Source: Micromonospora sp. WMMD961 (GTDB lineage Bacteria; Actinomycetota; Actinomycetes; Mycobacteriales; Micromonosporaceae). From it: a DNA stretch of 64,000 bases. The notes under the pieces were generated by a model that worked only from the letters and a program-made list of their open reading frames with translations, was not told the origin of the DNA and searched no databases. The position numbers and the translations under genes were made by a program. The stretch is taken from assembly GCF_029626145.1 (NCBI RefSeq), contig NZ_JARUBJ010000002.1, positions 23,501 through 87,500 of the forward strand, in the 5' to 3' direction. Positions 32,625-41,117 of this stretch are shown here, in pieces; the stretch's first letter is position 1, and each line of letters starts with the position of its first letter.

Positions 32625-33712
32625 GTCGGCACCACCACCGTCGTGCCCTCGGTGATGCCGGTGCCGGTGACCTCGACCCGGCCGTCGGCGAACAGCCCGG
32701 TCGTCACCGCGAGGATCCGGCTCGCGCCACCCTCGACGACCTGGACGCCGTAGCCACCCTCGGCGAGCGCCAACAGCGCCGCCACCGGCACGGTGAGCAC
32801 GTCCCGGCGTTCCGAGACGGTGAACGTGACGTCCGCGCTGGCCTGGTCGAACCCGGTGAGAGCCTTCGGGTCGGTCACCGCGACTGTCACCTCGATCTTC
32901 GTCTCGGCGTCGCCGGACTGCCCGTTGGCGCCGGCCGCGCCGGCCTGGATGATCGTCTCGACGGTGCTGATGATGCCGTCCACCGCCCGGCCGTCCGGCA
33001 GCTTCACGGTGACCTTCGCGTCGCGCTTGGCCAGCCGCTGGTCGTCCACGTCCAACTCGACGGTGACCACGCGGTCGGTGCCGGTGTAGGTGAGCACCCC
33101 CTGGCCGGGCTGCGTGAGATCACCCACGGCGGCCTGGTGGCTCTCCACCCGGACCTCCCGGTCGGCGTACACGATCCGCCCCGGCTCGACCCGGCCGGTC
33201 TCGGCCAGGCCGAGATCCTCCTGCCAGTCGCGGACGGCGTCGGCGGTGTTGCCGGTGTACTCGTCGTCGACAGTGAACCCGGTGTAGCCCAGCGCCTCCA
33301 GGTTCCGCTCGAACTGCGCGACGTCGGCACCCTCCACCCCGGGGGCGAGAGTCCGGTACGCGGGCAGACCGCCGTAGAGGAGCACCACCTCCTCGTTGTC
33401 AACGAGGTAGAGCGGCTTGCCCCGCTGCACCGTCGACCCGGTCGCCGCCAGCGCGGTGACAGTGCCGCTGAGCTTCGCCGTGGCGGTACGCGTCGTTCCG
33501 TACCCCAGCTCGCCGTCGGCGGTCTCCGAGTCGGCGAGGGTCTGCCGGGTGACAGTGGCGGTGGCCGGCGACGCGCTCCCAGCCCGGGCACGATCGCCAC
33601 CGGCACCACCCCCGAATCCCACCGCGGCGAGCACGCCCACGGCGGCGACCAGCAGAACGATGCCCCCGGTGACGGCGGCTCGCAGCCGCGAGCGTCGGAT
33701 GGTGCCGCTCAC
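32621..33712 (-). CDS. Efflux adaptor with peptidoglycan-binding domain
   Basis: 363 residues from GTG 33712, which overlaps the lipoprotein stop. One TM at about 13-34. Then a HlyD/RND-adaptor-like barrel; inserted in it is a PG_binding_1 domain (VAQFERNLEALGYTGF and AVRDWQEDLGL, about 120-165). The C-terminal part ends VVEGGASRILAVTTGLFADGRVEVTG, the membrane-proximal domain. The combination is characteristic of actinobacterial MacB-type exporters, where the adaptor touches the wall instead of an outer membrane. The open frame upstream of 33712 is a shadow of the lipoprotein gene. Confidence 0.88.
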
Positions 33713-34233
33713 CGGCCACCGCCGAACTGCGGCGCGTGCTGCCGGCACTTCTCCAACGCGGCCTTCATCGCCGGATCGCCGATGTTGATCGCGTTGTCCC
33801 CCGCCCCGATCCGGACCCGCCCGTCGGCGTCCGGGTCCGGGAAGTCCGGCACCCCGTTCTCCCGCATGCACTTGGCCATGGCGCGCATCTGCTCTGCCTG
33901 CTCCGGGTTGAGCTGCGGCCCCTGCCCACCGTTGGGCAGCTTGTCCCGACACTTCTCCATGGCGGCCTGGATCTTCTGCTGATCCACGTCCGCCCCGAAC
34001 CGGAAGCCTGGTCGGCCGCCCGCCTCCGGGTCGGGCAGATCCACCCCGTTCTCGCGCATGCATCGGGCGAAGGCGAGTTGCCGATCCGAGTCACTGACCG
34101 GCGCGCTGCTCGCCGTGGCGCCGGTCTTCGCCCCACCGGCGGTCGCGACCCCGCCGCCGTCGCCGCCTCCCGCGCCGCACCCGGGCAGCGCGAGGGCGAG
34201 CAGGACGGGGATCGCCAGCATCTGTCGTCGCAT
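33709..34233 (-). CDS. Lipoprotein with duplicated CMRENG module
   Basis: 174 residues; lipobox ALPGC (Cys19) and a Gly-rich linker. Two copies of one module spaced 64 residues apart: CMRENGV (58-64 and 122-128) with following DLPDP/DFPDP, and a downstream A(M/L)EKCR (91-96 and 159-164). The Cys pairs probably form disulphides. Such proteins are frequent next to MacB-like exporters in actinobacteria and may sense or bind the exported compound. First gene of the exporter operon; promoter shared with the divergent response regulator. Confidence 0.82.
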   Translation of the reverse strand: MRRQMLAIPVLLALALPGCGAGGGDGGGVATAGGAKTGATASSAPVSDSDRQLAFARCMRENGVDLPDPEAGGRPGFRFGADVDQQKIQAAMEKCRDKLPNGGQGPQLNPEQAEQMRAMAKCMRENGVPDFPDPDADGRVRIGAGDNAINIGDPAMKAALEKCRQHAPQFGGGR

Positions 34234-34310
34234 GGTGTCCGCTTCCGCTCAGGTCCGGCGCGGTTCGCCGAACATGGCAACCAGTGCACGGCAACGGGCG
34301 TATCTCCGGC

Positions 34311-34339
34311 GTTACCGTGAGCGGTTACGCCGCCGTTAC
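34311..34339. promoter_or_regulatory. Three GTTAC direct repeats, response-regulator box
   Basis: GTTAC starts at 34311, 34324 and 34335 (spacing 13 and 11 nt) in the 129-nt region between the divergent exporter and two-component operons. Near-helical spacing of direct repeats is typical of OmpR/PhoB-family binding. Confidence 0.6.
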
Positions 34340-34362
34340 CGCGCCCCGAGCACCATGGAGGG

Positions 34363-35019
34363 GTGAGAGTGCTGGTGGTCGAGGACGAGAACGTGCTGGC
34401 GGACGCCATCGCCGAGTGGCTGCGTCGGGAGTCGTTCGCGGTCGACGTGGCGTACGACGGGGACGCCGCCTTGGAACGGCTCGGCGTCAACGAGTACGCC
34501 GTGGTGGTCCTGGACCGCGACCTGCCGGTGGTGCACGGCGACGACGTGTGCCGGGCGATCGTGGACGCGGGTGGCGAGACCCGGGTGCTGATGCTGACCG
34601 CGTCGGCGGCGGTCCGGGAGCGGGTCGCGGGGTTGGCGCTCGGCGCCGACGACTACCTGACGAAGCCGTTCGCCCTGGTCGAGCTGTCGGCGCGGGTGCA
34701 CGCGCTGACCCGCCGGGCCCGCCCGGCAACCCCGCCGACGCTGCGTCGCGCCGGCATCCAACTCGACCCGGCCCGCCACGAGGTACGCCGGGACGACCGG
34801 CACGTCGCGCTGTCCCGCAAGGAGTTCGCGGTGCTGGCCGAGCTGCTGCGCGCCGACGGGGCGGTGGTCTCCGCCGAGGAGTTGTTGGAGCGCGCCTGGG
34901 ACGAGCACATCGACCCGTTCACCAACGTCGTCCGGGTGACCGTCATGAAGCTGCGCCGCAAACTCGGTGACCCAACGGTCATCGAGACGGTGCCCGGGGC
35001 GGGGTACCAGATCCGATGA
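34363..35019 (+). CDS. OmpR-family response regulator
   Basis: 218 residues. Receiver domain with acidic pocket (VEDEN, 6-10) and phospho-acceptor Asp51 in VLDRDLP, Thr in LMLTAS and Lys in LTKPF. The C-terminal winged helix (about 125-218) ends VIETVPGAGYQIR. GTG 34363 gives the normal MRVLVVEDE start; a second GTG at 34369 has slightly better spacing to GGAGGGG. The stop overlaps the kinase start (ATGA). It likely binds the GTTAC repeats and controls both its own operon and the exporter. Confidence 0.93.
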   Translation: MRVLVVEDENVLADAIAEWLRRESFAVDVAYDGDAALERLGVNEYAVVVLDRDLPVVHGDDVCRAIVDAGGETRVLMLTASAAVRERVAGLALGADDYLTKPFALVELSARVHALTRRARPATPPTLRRAGIQLDPARHEVRRDDRHVALSRKEFAVLAELLRADGAVVSAEELLERAWDEHIDPFTNVVRVTVMKLRRKLGDPTVIETVPGAGYQIR

Positions 35020-36176
35020 AACGGTTGACCATCCGCGCCCGGCTCACCCTCATCTACGGCGGGCTCTTCCTGCTGGCCGGCATCGTCCTACTCGCCGTCA
35101 CGTACGTGCTGGTCGATCAGCGGATGCCGCAGCCGTTCGGGGTGAAACTGCGCGATCTGCCGGTGCCCGCGACGACATCGGGTTCCGGCGGCGGGCAGAA
35201 CATCGAGATGCTGCGTGCCTTCGTCGAGCAGGCGCAGGACGAGGCGAAGCGCAACGCCCTGGAGTCGCTGCTCACCCAGGGCGGCGTGGCGTTGGTAGTG
35301 GTGTCGGCGGTGGCGATCGCATTCGGGTGGTTGCTCGCCGGTCGGGCGTTGCAGCCGCTGCACCAGGTCACCGACACGGCCCGGCGGATCGCCGGTGCGG
35401 ACACCGCCGGCCGTGGTCTGCACGAGCGGATCGCACTCACCGGCCCGCGCGACGAGGTACGCGAGCTGGCCGACACGTTCGACGAGATGCTGGAACGGCT
35501 GGACCGCTCCTTCGACGGGCAGCGCCGGTTCGTGGCCAGCGCGTCGCACGAGCTGCGTACTCCGTTGGCGCTCAACCGCGCACTCGTGGAGTTGGCGGTC
35601 ACCCGCCCGGACGCGTCGGCGGAGACCCGGCGGCTGGGCGAGTCGCTGCTGGCGGTCAACGAGCGGCACGAGCGGCTGATCGACGGGCTGCTCACGCTCG
35701 CGGACTCGGAGAACGAGCTGACCGAGCGTACGCCGGTCGACCTGGCCGAGGTCTGCGCGCACATGACCGACCAGGCCGGGAAGCAGGCACCCGACGTGAG
35801 GGTGCGCCGGAACCTGGAGCCGGCGCCGGCCAACGGCGATTCGGTGCTGTTGGAGCGGCTCACGTTCAACCTGGTGGAGAACGCGCTGCGTCACAATCTT
35901 CCGGCCGGCGGCTGGGTGGAGGTACGCACCGGGCTGGTCGACGGCCGGCCCACCCTCACGGTGACCAACACCGGCCCGGTCATCCCCGGCTACGACGTCG
36001 AGACGATGTTCCAGCCGTTCCGTCGGCTGTCGCGGGAGCGGATCGCCGGCGCGCGGGGGTTCGGGTTGGGGCTGTCCATCGTCCGCGCGGTGGCCCGGGC
36101 CCACGGCGGCACCGCCGAGGCGCAGCCCCGGCCGGCCGGCGGCCTGATCGTCACGGTCACCCTTCCGCCGGCCTGA
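35016..36176 (+). CDS. Membrane sensor histidine kinase
   Basis: 386 residues. TM1 about 8-33, a short extracytoplasmic loop (about 34-88), TM2 about 90-108, HAMP (about 109-165), HisKA with SASHELRTPL (His178), and HATPase with NLVENALRHN, GPVIPGYDVE and GFGLGLSIV. The short sensing loop is typical of intramembrane or envelope-stress kinases guarding antibiotic exporters. Partner of the response regulator by ATGA overlap. Confidence 0.93.
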   Translation: MKRLTIRARLTLIYGGLFLLAGIVLLAVTYVLVDQRMPQPFGVKLRDLPVPATTSGSGGGQNIEMLRAFVEQAQDEAKRNALESLLTQGGVALVVVSAVAIAFGWLLAGRALQPLHQVTDTARRIAGADTAGRGLHERIALTGPRDEVRELADTFDEMLERLDRSFDGQRRFVASASHELRTPLALNRALVELAVTRPDASAETRRLGESLLAVNERHERLIDGLLTLADSENELTERTPVDLAEVCAHMTDQAGKQAPDVRVRRNLEPAPANGDSVLLERLTFNLVENALRHNLPAGGWVEVRTGLVDGRPTLTVTNTGPVIPGYDVETMFQPFRRLSRERIAGARGFGLGLSIVRAVARAHGGTAEAQPRPAGGLIVTVTLPPA

Positions 36177-36181
36177 GAACC

Positions 36182-36784
36182 TCAGCGGAAGAAGGCGCGC
36201 AGCACGGCGGAGGTCTCGGCCTCCAGCACACCGCCGTAGACCTCGGGCCGGTGGTTGAGTCGACGGTCGCGCAGGACGTCCCAGAGTGACCCGGCCGCGC
36301 CGGTCTTCGGCTCCCACGCGCCGAAGACGACGGTGGAGACCCGGGCCAGCACCAGCGCACCCGCGCACATGGTGCACGGTTCGAGGGTGACCACCAGGGT
36401 GCTGCCGTCCAGCCGCCACCGGCCGGTCCGCTCGGCAGCCCGGCGCAGGGCCAGCACCTCGGCGTGGGCGGTGGGGTCGCCGGTCAGCTCCCGCTCGTTG
36501 CGCCCGACAGCCAGTTCGGTGCCGTCCGGCCCGTAGAGCACCGCTCCGACCGGTACGTCGTCCACGTCGGTGGTGCCCGCGGCGGAGCCGGCGGGGCTCG
36601 TGACAGCGACCTCCAGGGCGCGGCGCATCCACAGCTCGTGCCGCTGCCGTCGCCCGACCTCGCCCACGTCGGCCAGGCCCTCGTGGGCACCGGGCCCGGC
36701 CCGCCCCACCGCACCGGGAGTGGGCTGCCCCGGCCGGATCGACTCCAGCGACGGATCGGTGGCGTCGGCCGGCTCAGACCTCAC
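36182..36784 (-). CDS. tadA: tRNA-specific adenosine deaminase
   Basis: Makes inosine at the wobble position of tRNA-Arg(ACG). Zinc deaminase motifs HAEV (catalytic Glu) and EPCTMCAGA are present, with the usual C-terminus LNHRPEVYGGVLEAE. The core starts at RHELWMRRALEVA; upstream residues look disordered and the start is uncertain: GTG 36784 overlaps the preceding gene by 11 nt and ATG 36628 would clip the first helix. It is coupled to the TadA-associated gene. Confidence 0.88.
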   Translation of the reverse strand: MRSEPADATDPSLESIRPGQPTPGAVGRAGPGAHEGLADVGEVGRRQRHELWMRRALEVAVTSPAGSAAGTTDVDDVPVGAVLYGPDGTELAVGRNERELTGDPTAHAEVLALRRAAERTGRWRLDGSTLVVTLEPCTMCAGALVLARVSTVVFGAWEPKTGAAGSLWDVLRDRRLNHRPEVYGGVLEAETSAVLRAFFR

Positions 36785-37301
36785 GCAGCTCCTCGACCTC
36801 GTCCGCACAGCCGAGCACCTGGCAGATCTCGGCGGTGACGTCCGCCGGCATCATCCCCTCGTGCGTGCACAGGGTCAGCAGCCGCTGCGCGGAGATGCCC
36901 AGATTGGCCAGCAGGTCGGCATCACCGACGGGGTCGGCCTCCGGGTCGACGACGGGCTGCTCGCTCTCGTCGTCGCCGCTGGCAGCCGGGCGCGGCTCCT
37001 CGTCGCCGTCGAGCCCGGTGACCGAGGTCTTCAGGTCACCGACCAGCACCGCACCGAGTTGGGATTCCTCGGCGTACGCGGAGTCCGAGCCGAACACCCG
37101 CAGGTCCTCGCCCTCGTCGAGACGGAGGACCACCAGATACGCGTCATCTGCCTCGACGAAGAGCAGCGACACGTCGGCCTCCTGGTCGACGTCACGCAGC
37201 CGGTCGGCGACCTCGTCGATGTCGGTGGCGCCACGCAGACTGACCTCGGCGGCGGTCCAGCCACTGTCGTCACGCACCACGGCCGCAGCGAAGTACGACA
37301 C
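36774..37301 (-). CDS. tRNA adenosine deaminase-associated protein
   Basis: 175 residues beginning MSYFAAAVVRDDSGW. Matches the actinobacterial family always found beside tadA: VSLRGATDIDEVADRLRD, LLFVEADDAYLVVLRLD and a C-terminal helical segment (LLTLCTHEGMMPADVTAEIC). A central acidic linker (about 98-128) is variable. Function unknown; presumed TadA partner from context. Confidence 0.88.
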   Translation of the reverse strand: MSYFAAAVVRDDSGWTAAEVSLRGATDIDEVADRLRDVDQEADVSLLFVEADDAYLVVLRLDEGEDLRVFGSDSAYAEESQLGAVLVGDLKTSVTGLDGDEEPRPAASGDDESEQPVVDPEADPVGDADLLANLGISAQRLLTLCTHEGMMPADVTAEICQVLGCADEVEELREV

Positions 37302-37418
37302 GGTCCCCCCAATAGCCCCTCGGCACAGCGCCGACTCGTTACGCGTGCACGTTAGCCGGTCAGGTCGGCAGGCGACCGGTCAACGCCCCGAAGGCCGGTC
37401 ATTCCTGTCAAAGTCGGA

Positions 37419-37586
37419 TCAGCCGGCTACCCGACGGCGGGTGGCGATGAGCTGGCGAAGACGCTCGGTGCGCTGCCGGTGCGGTCGGCTGCGCTGACGG
37501 ACCGCGCGGGCACCCGCCAACTCCGCCAACAACTGGAGGCGACGGCGGCTGCGCTCGGGGTCCTGCCGCAGGGTGGTCCAGGCCAT
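37419..37586 (-). CDS. Possible small basic protein
   Basis: 55 residues from ATG 37586: MAWTTLRQDPERSRRRLQLL then an Arg-rich helical tail. The frame stays open further upstream with a Cys cluster (CTVCPVGC) but has only a GTG there. No clear ribosome site. It may be a real small nucleic-acid-binding protein or a chance frame in Arg-rich DNA. Confidence 0.35.
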   Translation of the reverse strand: MAWTTLRQDPERSRRRLQLLAELAGARAVRQRSRPHRQRTERLRQLIATRRRVAG

Positions 37587-37718
37587 GGTGCCGAGCGTGC
37601 CGAGTCTCGGCGGCCACGTCAAGACGGCGTTCGCTACGCAGCCAACCGGGCACACCGTGCAGTCGTCGGCGCCGTTACGGAGCCGTTTCGGGATGCTGAC
37701 GGGAGCAGCCGGAGCGGG

Positions 37719-38111
37719 TCACCACAGCGGCCAGTCACCGCTGGTCGCCCAGCGGACCGCCAGCACGGCGGCGGCGATGCTCCAACCCCCCGCGGTGACG
37801 ATGGCGACCCCGGTGGCGACGCCTCGGTCGCCGTGGCGGACCAGCACCAGGGCGGTCAGCCACGCCAGCAGACCGGCCATGACCGTCCACCACACGTAGC
37901 TGGCCACGTCGGTGCCGAGCAGGCCGAACAGCAGCAACCAGCCGGCTGCCGCCCCGCCGCCGGCGGCGACACCGCCACCGGTCACCGGGTGCGGCTCGCG
38001 GTAGGTGGGTCGGTGCGGGGGCCCGGCGGGAAAGAGACCGGAGGGGGTACGCGCCACCGGACGGACGACGGCACCGGGATCCGAGCCGGGATCGGGTCGG
38101 GCGATGGTCAC
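37719..38111 (-). CDS. Small membrane protein
   Basis: 130 residues; Pro-rich cytoplasmic N-terminus (about 1-45), then three TM helices (about 48-66, 70-90, 100-120). No family recognised. It is divergent from the M23 lipoprotein gene, with 64 nt between the starts. Confidence 0.65.
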   Translation of the reverse strand: MTIARPDPGSDPGAVVRPVARTPSGLFPAGPPHRPTYREPHPVTGGGVAAGGGAAAGWLLLFGLLGTDVASYVWWTVMAGLLAWLTALVLVRHGDRGVATGVAIVTAGGWSIAAAVLAVRWATSGDWPLW

Positions 38112-38175
38112 CGTCGCTGCCCTCCCTCACGCGCGTCGCTCGTGCCCACGGTACCGGCTCTGCCAGGATGACTGG

Positions 38176-38925
38176 ATGCCCTCGCCGACGATCGACCGCC
38201 GCGCGCGTCCGGCGTACCCGATCCTGCTGCTGCTCGCCCCGGTGCTGGTCGCCGGCTGCGCGACCACCCGGCCGGGGGCACCCACCGACGGTGCCGTGCC
38301 GACGCCGCCGACGGTCTGGGCGACCGCCGAGCAGCCGGGGGTGCCGACGGCCACCGCCCCGACCCCGACGCCGTCGTTGGCCGGGCCGGCGACGGCGGCA
38401 CCGCGCGCCGGGCTGCGGCACGTCTTCCCGGTACGCGCCGACAACGTCGACTACCACCCGACGCACGGGACGTATCCGGCCACTGACCTCTTCGCCGACT
38501 GCGGTGAGCCGTTCGTCGCGGTGACCGACGGGACGGTGCTGGAGGTGAGTCGGGTCGACCGGTACTCGAAGCGTGGGCCGCAGGGCCCGGAGAACGGCGG
38601 CCTGTCGGTCTCCCTGCTCGGCGACGACGCGGTGCGCTACTACGGCTCGCACCTGAGCGTCGTGACCAGCGGCGTCGATGCCGGGGTGCGGGTCCGCGCC
38701 GGGCAGCAGCTCGGCAAGGTGGGGCGCACCGGCAACGCCAACAACGTGTGCCATGTGCACTTCGGCATCTCGCCGCCGTGCACCGGCAAGGACGGCTGGT
38801 GGATCCGGCGCGGGGTGATCTGGCCGGCGCGTTACCTGGACTCGTGGCGGCGCGGCGGCAATCGGGAGCCGGCTGCCGAGGTCACCGCGTGGCAACGCCG
38901 GCACGGTTGCCCGAAGGCGCCCTGA
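38176..38925 (+). CDS. M23-family peptidase lipoprotein
   Basis: 249 residues. Lipobox LVAGC (Cys28), a Pro/Thr linker, then a LytM/M23 domain with HGTYPATD (His97, Asp104) and CHVHF (His193, His195), the zinc set of active endopeptidases. The extra Cys pairs suggest a disulphide-stabilised domain. It probably cleaves or remodels peptidoglycan outside the membrane. It is followed 1 nt later by the PHP gene, so they may be cotranscribed. Confidence 0.88.
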   Translation: MPSPTIDRRARPAYPILLLLAPVLVAGCATTRPGAPTDGAVPTPPTVWATAEQPGVPTATAPTPTPSLAGPATAAPRAGLRHVFPVRADNVDYHPTHGTYPATDLFADCGEPFVAVTDGTVLEVSRVDRYSKRGPQGPENGGLSVSLLGDDAVRYYGSHLSVVTSGVDAGVRVRAGQQLGKVGRTGNANNVCHVHFGISPPCTGKDGWWIRRGVIWPARYLDSWRRGGNREPAAEVTAWQRRHGCPKAP

Positions 38926-38926
38926 C

Positions 38927-40000
38927 ATGGCTGGCGCGAGAGATCCCATCGCCGACCTGCGCCGCATCGCGTTCCTGTTGGAGCGGGCGAACGAGGCCAC
39001 CTACCGGGTCCGCGCGTTCCGGTCGGCGGCGAAGGCGTTGGCCGGTCTGCCGGCAGCCGAGGTGGCCGAGCGGGCCGGCAACGGCACGCTCACCAAACTG
39101 GCCGGCGTCGGCGACGTGACGGCCCGGTGCGTGGTGGAGTCGCTGGCCGGTGAGGAGCCGGTCTACCTGCGCCGGTTGGTGGCGACCGAGGGCAGCGACC
39201 TGGACGCCGAGGCGACGGCGCTCCGCGCCGCCCTGCGCGGCGACTGCCACACCCACTCGGACTGGTCCGACGGCGGCTCGCCGATCGAGGAGATGGCGTT
39301 GGCCGCTGTGGAGTTGGGCCACGAGTACCTGGTGCTGACCGACCACTCGCCCCGGCTGACGGTGGCCCGGGGGCTGACCGCCGCCCGGCTGCGCCAGCAG
39401 CTCGACTACGTGGCGCAGGTCAACGCGGCGCTTCCCGAGGGGTTCCGGATCCTCACCGGCATCGAGGTGGACATCCTCGCCGACGGCTCACTGGACCAGG
39501 ACGACGAGTTGCTGGCCCGGCTGGACGTGGTGGTCGGTTCGGTGCACAGCGGCCTGAAGGACGAGCGCTCGAAGATGACCCGGCGGATGCTGACCGCGGT
39601 CGCCAACCCCCACCTGGACATCCTCGGGCACGCCACGGGCCGGATGGTGTCGTCCCGCCCGGCCGGCGTCACCGGTCCCGGTGACCGCGGGCACCGCGCC
39701 CGGACCCGGGCGGAGAGCGACTTCGACGCGGACGCGGTCTTCGCCGCGTGCGCGGAACACGACACCGCCGTCGAGATCAACTCCCGGCCGGAACGGCAGG
39801 ACCCGCCGAAGCGGCTGATCCGCCGCGCGCTGGAGGCGGGCTGCCGGTTCGCCATCAACACCGACGCGCACGCACCCGGTCAGCTCGACTGGCAACGGTT
39901 CGGCTGCGAGCGGGCCGCCCTCTGCGGCGTCCCCGCCGACCGGGTCGTCAACACCTGGTCAGCCGAGCAACTGGTCGAGTGGACCCACAACCGCACCTGA
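38927..40000 (+). CDS. PHP-domain phosphoesterase with HhH N-terminus
   Basis: 357 residues. The first ~100 residues resemble the PolX-like helix-hairpin-helix region (FLLERANEATYRVRAFRSAAK, LTKLAGVGDVTA). The PHP domain follows with HTHSDWSDG, LTDHSPR, GIEVDIL, HSGLK and NTDAHAPGQ, a complete metal site. It equals the C-terminal half of bacterial PolX without the polymerase palm, so it may be a DNA-repair exonuclease or a histidinol-phosphatase-like enzyme. Starts 1 nt after the M23 stop. Confidence 0.85.
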   Translation: MAGARDPIADLRRIAFLLERANEATYRVRAFRSAAKALAGLPAAEVAERAGNGTLTKLAGVGDVTARCVVESLAGEEPVYLRRLVATEGSDLDAEATALRAALRGDCHTHSDWSDGGSPIEEMALAAVELGHEYLVLTDHSPRLTVARGLTAARLRQQLDYVAQVNAALPEGFRILTGIEVDILADGSLDQDDELLARLDVVVGSVHSGLKDERSKMTRRMLTAVANPHLDILGHATGRMVSSRPAGVTGPGDRGHRARTRAESDFDADAVFAACAEHDTAVEINSRPERQDPPKRLIRRALEAGCRFAINTDAHAPGQLDWQRFGCERAALCGVPADRVVNTWSAEQLVEWTHNRT

Positions 40001-40009
40001 CCCGGCCGA

Positions 40010-40996
40010 TCAACGTACCGGCTCGGCGGCGGGGGCGGCGGGCGCACCGACGCCGACCACCGGGCTGGTCCGGCGGCGGCCGAGAACGCCCTGCGAGACC
40101 GCGACCCCGAGCAGCACGATCAGCGCCCCGACCGGTTGGTGCCAGTTGAGTCGCTCGCCGAGCGCCACGGCGCCGATCAGCACCGCGAAGATCGGGATCA
40201 GGTACGTGACCGTGGACGCGGTGCTCGCGCCAGCCACCCGGATGTTGCGCATGTTGATCACGAAGGCGAGCCCGGTGCCGAGTGCGCCGAGAGTCAACAC
40301 GCTGGCCACCACGCCCGGCGACAACTCGGTGGGCAGCGGCGGCAGGCCCGCGACGAACGGGGTGACGACGGCCAGTTGCCCCGCGGCCAGCAGCAGCTGC
40401 GCGGCGGAGAGCGAGAGGCCGGAGTGGGCACTGCCGGCGACGAACCGCTTCTGGTACGGGATCGCGACCCCGTAGCAGGCGGCCGCGCCGAAGCACATCA
40501 GTTGCCCGGTGAAGTGCGCCCCACCGATGCCCTCCCAGACCCCGAGCACCACCAGCACGCCGAGGAAGCCCAGCCCGAGCCCGACCGCACGGCGGACGGT
40601 CAGCCGCTCGGTGCGGAAGACGAGCACCGCCAGCGGCAGCACGATCAGCGGCGTGGTGGCGTTCCAGATGCCGGCCAGCATCGACTCGACCCGCTGCTCG
40701 CCGTAGCCGAACAGGGTGAACGGCACGGCCACACCGAACGCGGCGACGACAGCCAGGTGCGCCCAGACCCGGGGCTCGCGGGGAAGCCGGTCGCGCAGCA
40801 CGGCGAGGACGACCAGCAGGGTCAACGCGCCGGCGCCGACCCGGTAGAGAGTGAGCTGGACCGGGTGCAGTTCGGCTACACCGATCTTGATGAAGAGGAA
40901 GCTGGAGCCCCAGATCGCGGCGAGGGCGAGGAAGCCCGGCAGCCAGGCGCCCAGCGGCGCCTTGTCAGGAGTGGTCTCGGTGTTCACCCCTGACAC
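40010..40996 (-). CDS. EamA/DMT-family permease
   Basis: 328 residues with ten TM helices in two EamA repeats (WGSSFLFIKIGVAELHPVQL near the start; second repeat from about 170, with GTGLAFVINMRNIRVAGAS and PIFAVLIGAVALGE). Drug/metabolite exporter superfamily; substrate unknown. Convergent with the PHP gene, with only 9 nt between the stops. Confidence 0.87.
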   Translation of the reverse strand: MSGVNTETTPDKAPLGAWLPGFLALAAIWGSSFLFIKIGVAELHPVQLTLYRVGAGALTLLVVLAVLRDRLPREPRVWAHLAVVAAFGVAVPFTLFGYGEQRVESMLAGIWNATTPLIVLPLAVLVFRTERLTVRRAVGLGLGFLGVLVVLGVWEGIGGAHFTGQLMCFGAAACYGVAIPYQKRFVAGSAHSGLSLSAAQLLLAAGQLAVVTPFVAGLPPLPTELSPGVVASVLTLGALGTGLAFVINMRNIRVAGASTASTVTYLIPIFAVLIGAVALGERLNWHQPVGALIVLLGVAVSQGVLGRRRTSPVVGVGAPAAPAAEPVR

Positions 40997-41117
40997 TCTG
41001 CCCTAACGGTCCGACAGGATCGCAGCCCTTTTCGGACGTCACACCCTGCGAGACCCGCAGCGTGGACACGGCAAACGGCGTCGACACGGGAACGGGGTGG
41101 TCACGTAGGGTCGCAGC

